Shown here in pieces: positions 4,225-6,022 of a DNA stretch of 6,022 nucleotides (the stretch's first letter is position 1; every line of letters begins with the position of its first letter). The stretch covers positions 1 through 6,022 of the forward strand of contig JAKDLC010000137.1 in the NCBI GenBank assembly GCA_030453055.1, given 5' to 3'. A program made the position numbers and the translations under genes. The DNA is from Nitrosospira sp. (GTDB lineage Bacteria; Pseudomonadota; Gammaproteobacteria; Burkholderiales; Nitrosomonadaceae). The notes beneath the pieces were generated by a model. The model made no database searches, was not told where the DNA came from, and saw only the letters and a program-made list of their open reading frames with translations.

Positions 4225-6022
4225 ATGCCATTCAAGCTGACCATACCTCCGCCCGGCTCAACGATCCGCTATCCCCATTTTCACGGCTCCGGCGATGCGC
4301 TCGCTCTCGCGGAGCTGGCGCAACAAGCGAGACCTGTCACTATCATTGCGGCAAGCGCGCTGGCCGCGCAAAGGCTGTTGGAAGAAATTCCTTTTTTTGC
4401 CCCCAGGCTGAAAATCCACTTGCTGCCGGATTGGGAGACGCTGCCCTATGACACCTTCTCACCGCACCCCGACCTGATTTCCGAACGGCTCGCCACGCTT
4501 TATCAGCTCATGAGCGGGGCATGCGAACTATTGATCGTGCCTGTCGCTACCGCATTATACCGCTTGCCCCCAAGGGAATATCTCGCTGCGCATACGTTTT
4601 TTCTTAAACGTGGAGAAACGCTCGATCTGCACGCGCTACGCAGCCAAATGACCCTGGCGGGTTACAGCCACGTGACCCAGGTACTGTCACCGGGAGAATA
4701 CAGCCTGCGCGGCGGCCTGGTCGACCTGTTTCCAATGGGCAGTCCGCTGCCTTACCGCATCGATTTGCTGGATAACGAAATTGAAACCATCCGCACTTTT
4801 GACGTGGACACTCAGAGAAGCGTCTACCCCGTCAACGAAGTACGGTTATTGCCGGCGCGTGAATTTCCTTTTGACGAAGAAGGCCGCGCTCGTTTTCGAG
4901 GCAATTTCCGTGAAAAATTCGAGGGCGATCCTTCGAGAAGCCGCATTTACAAAGATATAAGCAAAGGCGTTGCACCCGCAGGCATCGAATACTATTTGCC
5001 GTTGTTTTTTGAGCACACCGCAACACTATTCGACTACTTGCCGCAAACGATGCCGCTATGCCTGCACCATGATATCTACCCGGCCGTAGAGAATTTCTGG
5101 CGGGACACGCCATCACGCTATCGGTTGCTGCGCGGCGACACGGACCGGCCGTTGCTGCAACCGGGAGAATTGTTCGTGACGACAGAGGCTTTTTTCGGCG
5201 CACTGAAGCCTTATGCGCGCATCGAAATTCCATCAGGGATGGAAAGCTCGAAGCGCGTGCTCCGGAATTTGACCAGCTCGCCGCCACCGCTCCAGATTGA
5301 CCGCCGTGCGGATAATCCGGCAGAGAAACTTTCCGCCTTCATCGCCGGATTTGCCGCTGAATTCAAATCGCCCGGCGGGCGGACACTACTTCTGGCGGAA
5401 AGTCTCGGCAGACGAGAGCTGATCGCAGACCATCTGAAGCAATACGGGCTGTATCCCGATATTTCCGATGACTACGCGCAATTTGTGGCCGGCGCCAGAC
5501 CTTTCATGCTTGGCGTCGCGCCGCTGCACAATGGTTTTATCGTTTCCGGCGAGGGAATCGCCTTCATTACCGAAAGCGAACTTTACGCAACGCACCTGCA
5601 TGGTCGCCGGGAGCGTGATTCGCGCAAAGCCACGGCGGTGGGCGATGCGATGCTGCGTGATCTCTCTGAAATCAAAGCCGGCGATCCAGTGGTGCATGAA
5701 CAACACGGCATCGGCCGTTATCTGGGGCTGATAAGCATGGATCCGGGAGAAGGCGCTACAGAGTTCCTGTCGCTCGAATACGATGGCGGAGACAAGCTTT
5801 ACGTACCGGTCTCGCAATTACACCTTATTGGACGATACAGCGGAGCGGCGCCCGAAGCCGCGCCGCTGCATAAACTCGGCAGCGGTCAATGGGACAAAGC
5901 CAAGCGCAAGGCGATGCGGCAAGTACGCGACACCGCCGCGGAACTGCTCAATCTTTATGCTCAGCGCGCCGCTCGCCTGTGCCATGGATTAAGTTTTAAT
6001 CAGCATGATTACGACGCAGTTG
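4225..6022 (+). CDS. mfd: Transcription-repair coupling factor Mfd, N-terminal half (runs off right edge)
   Basis: The first 599 codons are present, of about 1150 in the family. Mfd is an ATP-dependent translocase that displaces RNA polymerase stalled at lesions and recruits UvrA for nucleotide excision repair. The UvrB-homology region spans about 25-340, with DWETLPYDTFSPH (69-81), LIVPV (103-107), GYSHVTQVLSPGEYSLRGG (146-164), DLFPMGSPLPYRID (167-180) and PAGIEYYLPLFF (251-262). The D3 region is about 360-450. The RNA-polymerase-interacting domain lies at about 486-540 (GDPVVHEQHGIGRYLGL, then KLYVPVSQLHLIGRYSG). The helix leading into the motor (WDKAKRKA, then VRDTAAELLNLYAQRAA) is seen, but Walker A and later motifs are beyond the edge. 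Arg162 and Arg178 match the UvrA-contact arginines of E. coli as I recall them; Leu182 replaces a Phe. ATG 4225 fits the family start; the frame is open back to a TAG at 4174-4176, and no strong Shine-Dalgarno sequence is seen. Confidence 0.96.
   Translation, partial: MPFKLTIPPPGSTIRYPHFHGSGDALALAELAQQARPVTIIAASALAAQRLLEEIPFFAPRLKIHLLPDWETLPYDTFSPHPDLISERLATLYQLMSGACELLIVPVATALYRLPPREYLAAHTFFLKRGETLDLHALRSQMTLAGYSHVTQVLSPGEYSLRGGLVDLFPMGSPLPYRIDLLDNEIETIRTFDVDTQRSVYPVNEVRLLPAREFPFDEEGRARFRGNFREKFEGDPSRSRIYKDISKGVAPAGIEYYLPLFFEHTATLFDYLPQTMPLCLHHDIYPAVENFWRDTPSRYRLLRGDTDRPLLQPGELFVTTEAFFGALKPYARIEIPSGMESSKRVLRNLTSSPPPLQIDRRADNPAEKLSAFIAGFAAEFKSPGGRTLLLAESLGRRELIADHLKQYGLYPDISDDYAQFVAGARPFMLGVAPLHNGFIVSGEGIAFITESELYATHLHGRRERDSRKATAVGDAMLRDLSEIKAGDPVVHEQHGIGRYLGLISMDPGEGATEFLSLEYDGGDKLYVPVSQLHLIGRYSGAAPEAAPLHKLGSGQWDKAKRKAMRQVRDTAAELLNLYAQRAARLCHGLSFNQHDYDAV

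Noticed and set aside
4140..4451. Plus-strand open frame of 103 codons starting in the hairpin
   Set aside because: It overlaps the start of mfd in another frame, begins inside the palindrome, and its sequence is a frame-shifted reading of mfd.
5386..5817. Minus-strand open frame of 143 codons
   Set aside because: It lies antisense to the conserved middle of mfd and has no coding character of its own.

Overview
The window reads as a piece of a moderately GC-rich proteobacterial chromosome. RecJ and Mfd both resemble their gamma- and betaproteobacterial relatives closely. The mix of genes would suit a betaproteobacterium, perhaps a Nitrosospira-like ammonia oxidiser. That placement is inferred from overall protein character; no taxonomic marker is present.

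Layout from left to right. (1) Positions 1-123 hold the edge of a possible minus-strand gene with a strong Shine-Dalgarno-like sequence but no ordinary start codon nearby. (2) 129-461, minus strand, is a complete small multidrug resistance (SMR) transporter of the EmrE/Qac type. (3) 462-709 is a 248-base divergent intergenic region with a candidate promoter and nested inverted repeats. (4) 710-2119, plus strand, encodes a predicted exported outer-membrane protein: a BON-like domain, a Pro/Ala/Thr-rich linker and a DUF1207-type beta-barrel. It has an unusual cytoplasmic-looking extension of about 68 residues before the signal peptide. (5) 2270-4114, plus strand, is recJ, the single-strand-specific 5'-3' exonuclease, complete, with a hexanucleotide repeat expanded inside its C-terminal OB-fold region. 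(6) 4115-4224 is a short spacer that carries a strong 17-bp perfect hairpin. (7) 4225 to the right edge, plus strand, is the first 599 codons of mfd, the transcription-repair coupling factor, cut off before its motor-domain Walker A motif.

recJ and mfd are co-directional DNA-repair genes and may share transcription. RecJ works in recombinational repair and in mismatch and base excision repair, while Mfd removes stalled RNA polymerase and recruits UvrA. The transporter and the outer-membrane protein are divergent and have no evident functional link to the repair genes.

The least ordinary signals are three. First, a dispersed repeat occurs once as a near-perfect palindrome between recJ and mfd, and once as a half copy beginning exactly at the stop codon of the SMR gene. 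Second, recJ contains an in-frame CTGAAA microsatellite. Third, the outer-membrane protein combines a BON-like domain with a DUF1207 barrel. I see no convincing new multi-gene system, CRISPR array, transposase, tRNA or rRNA.
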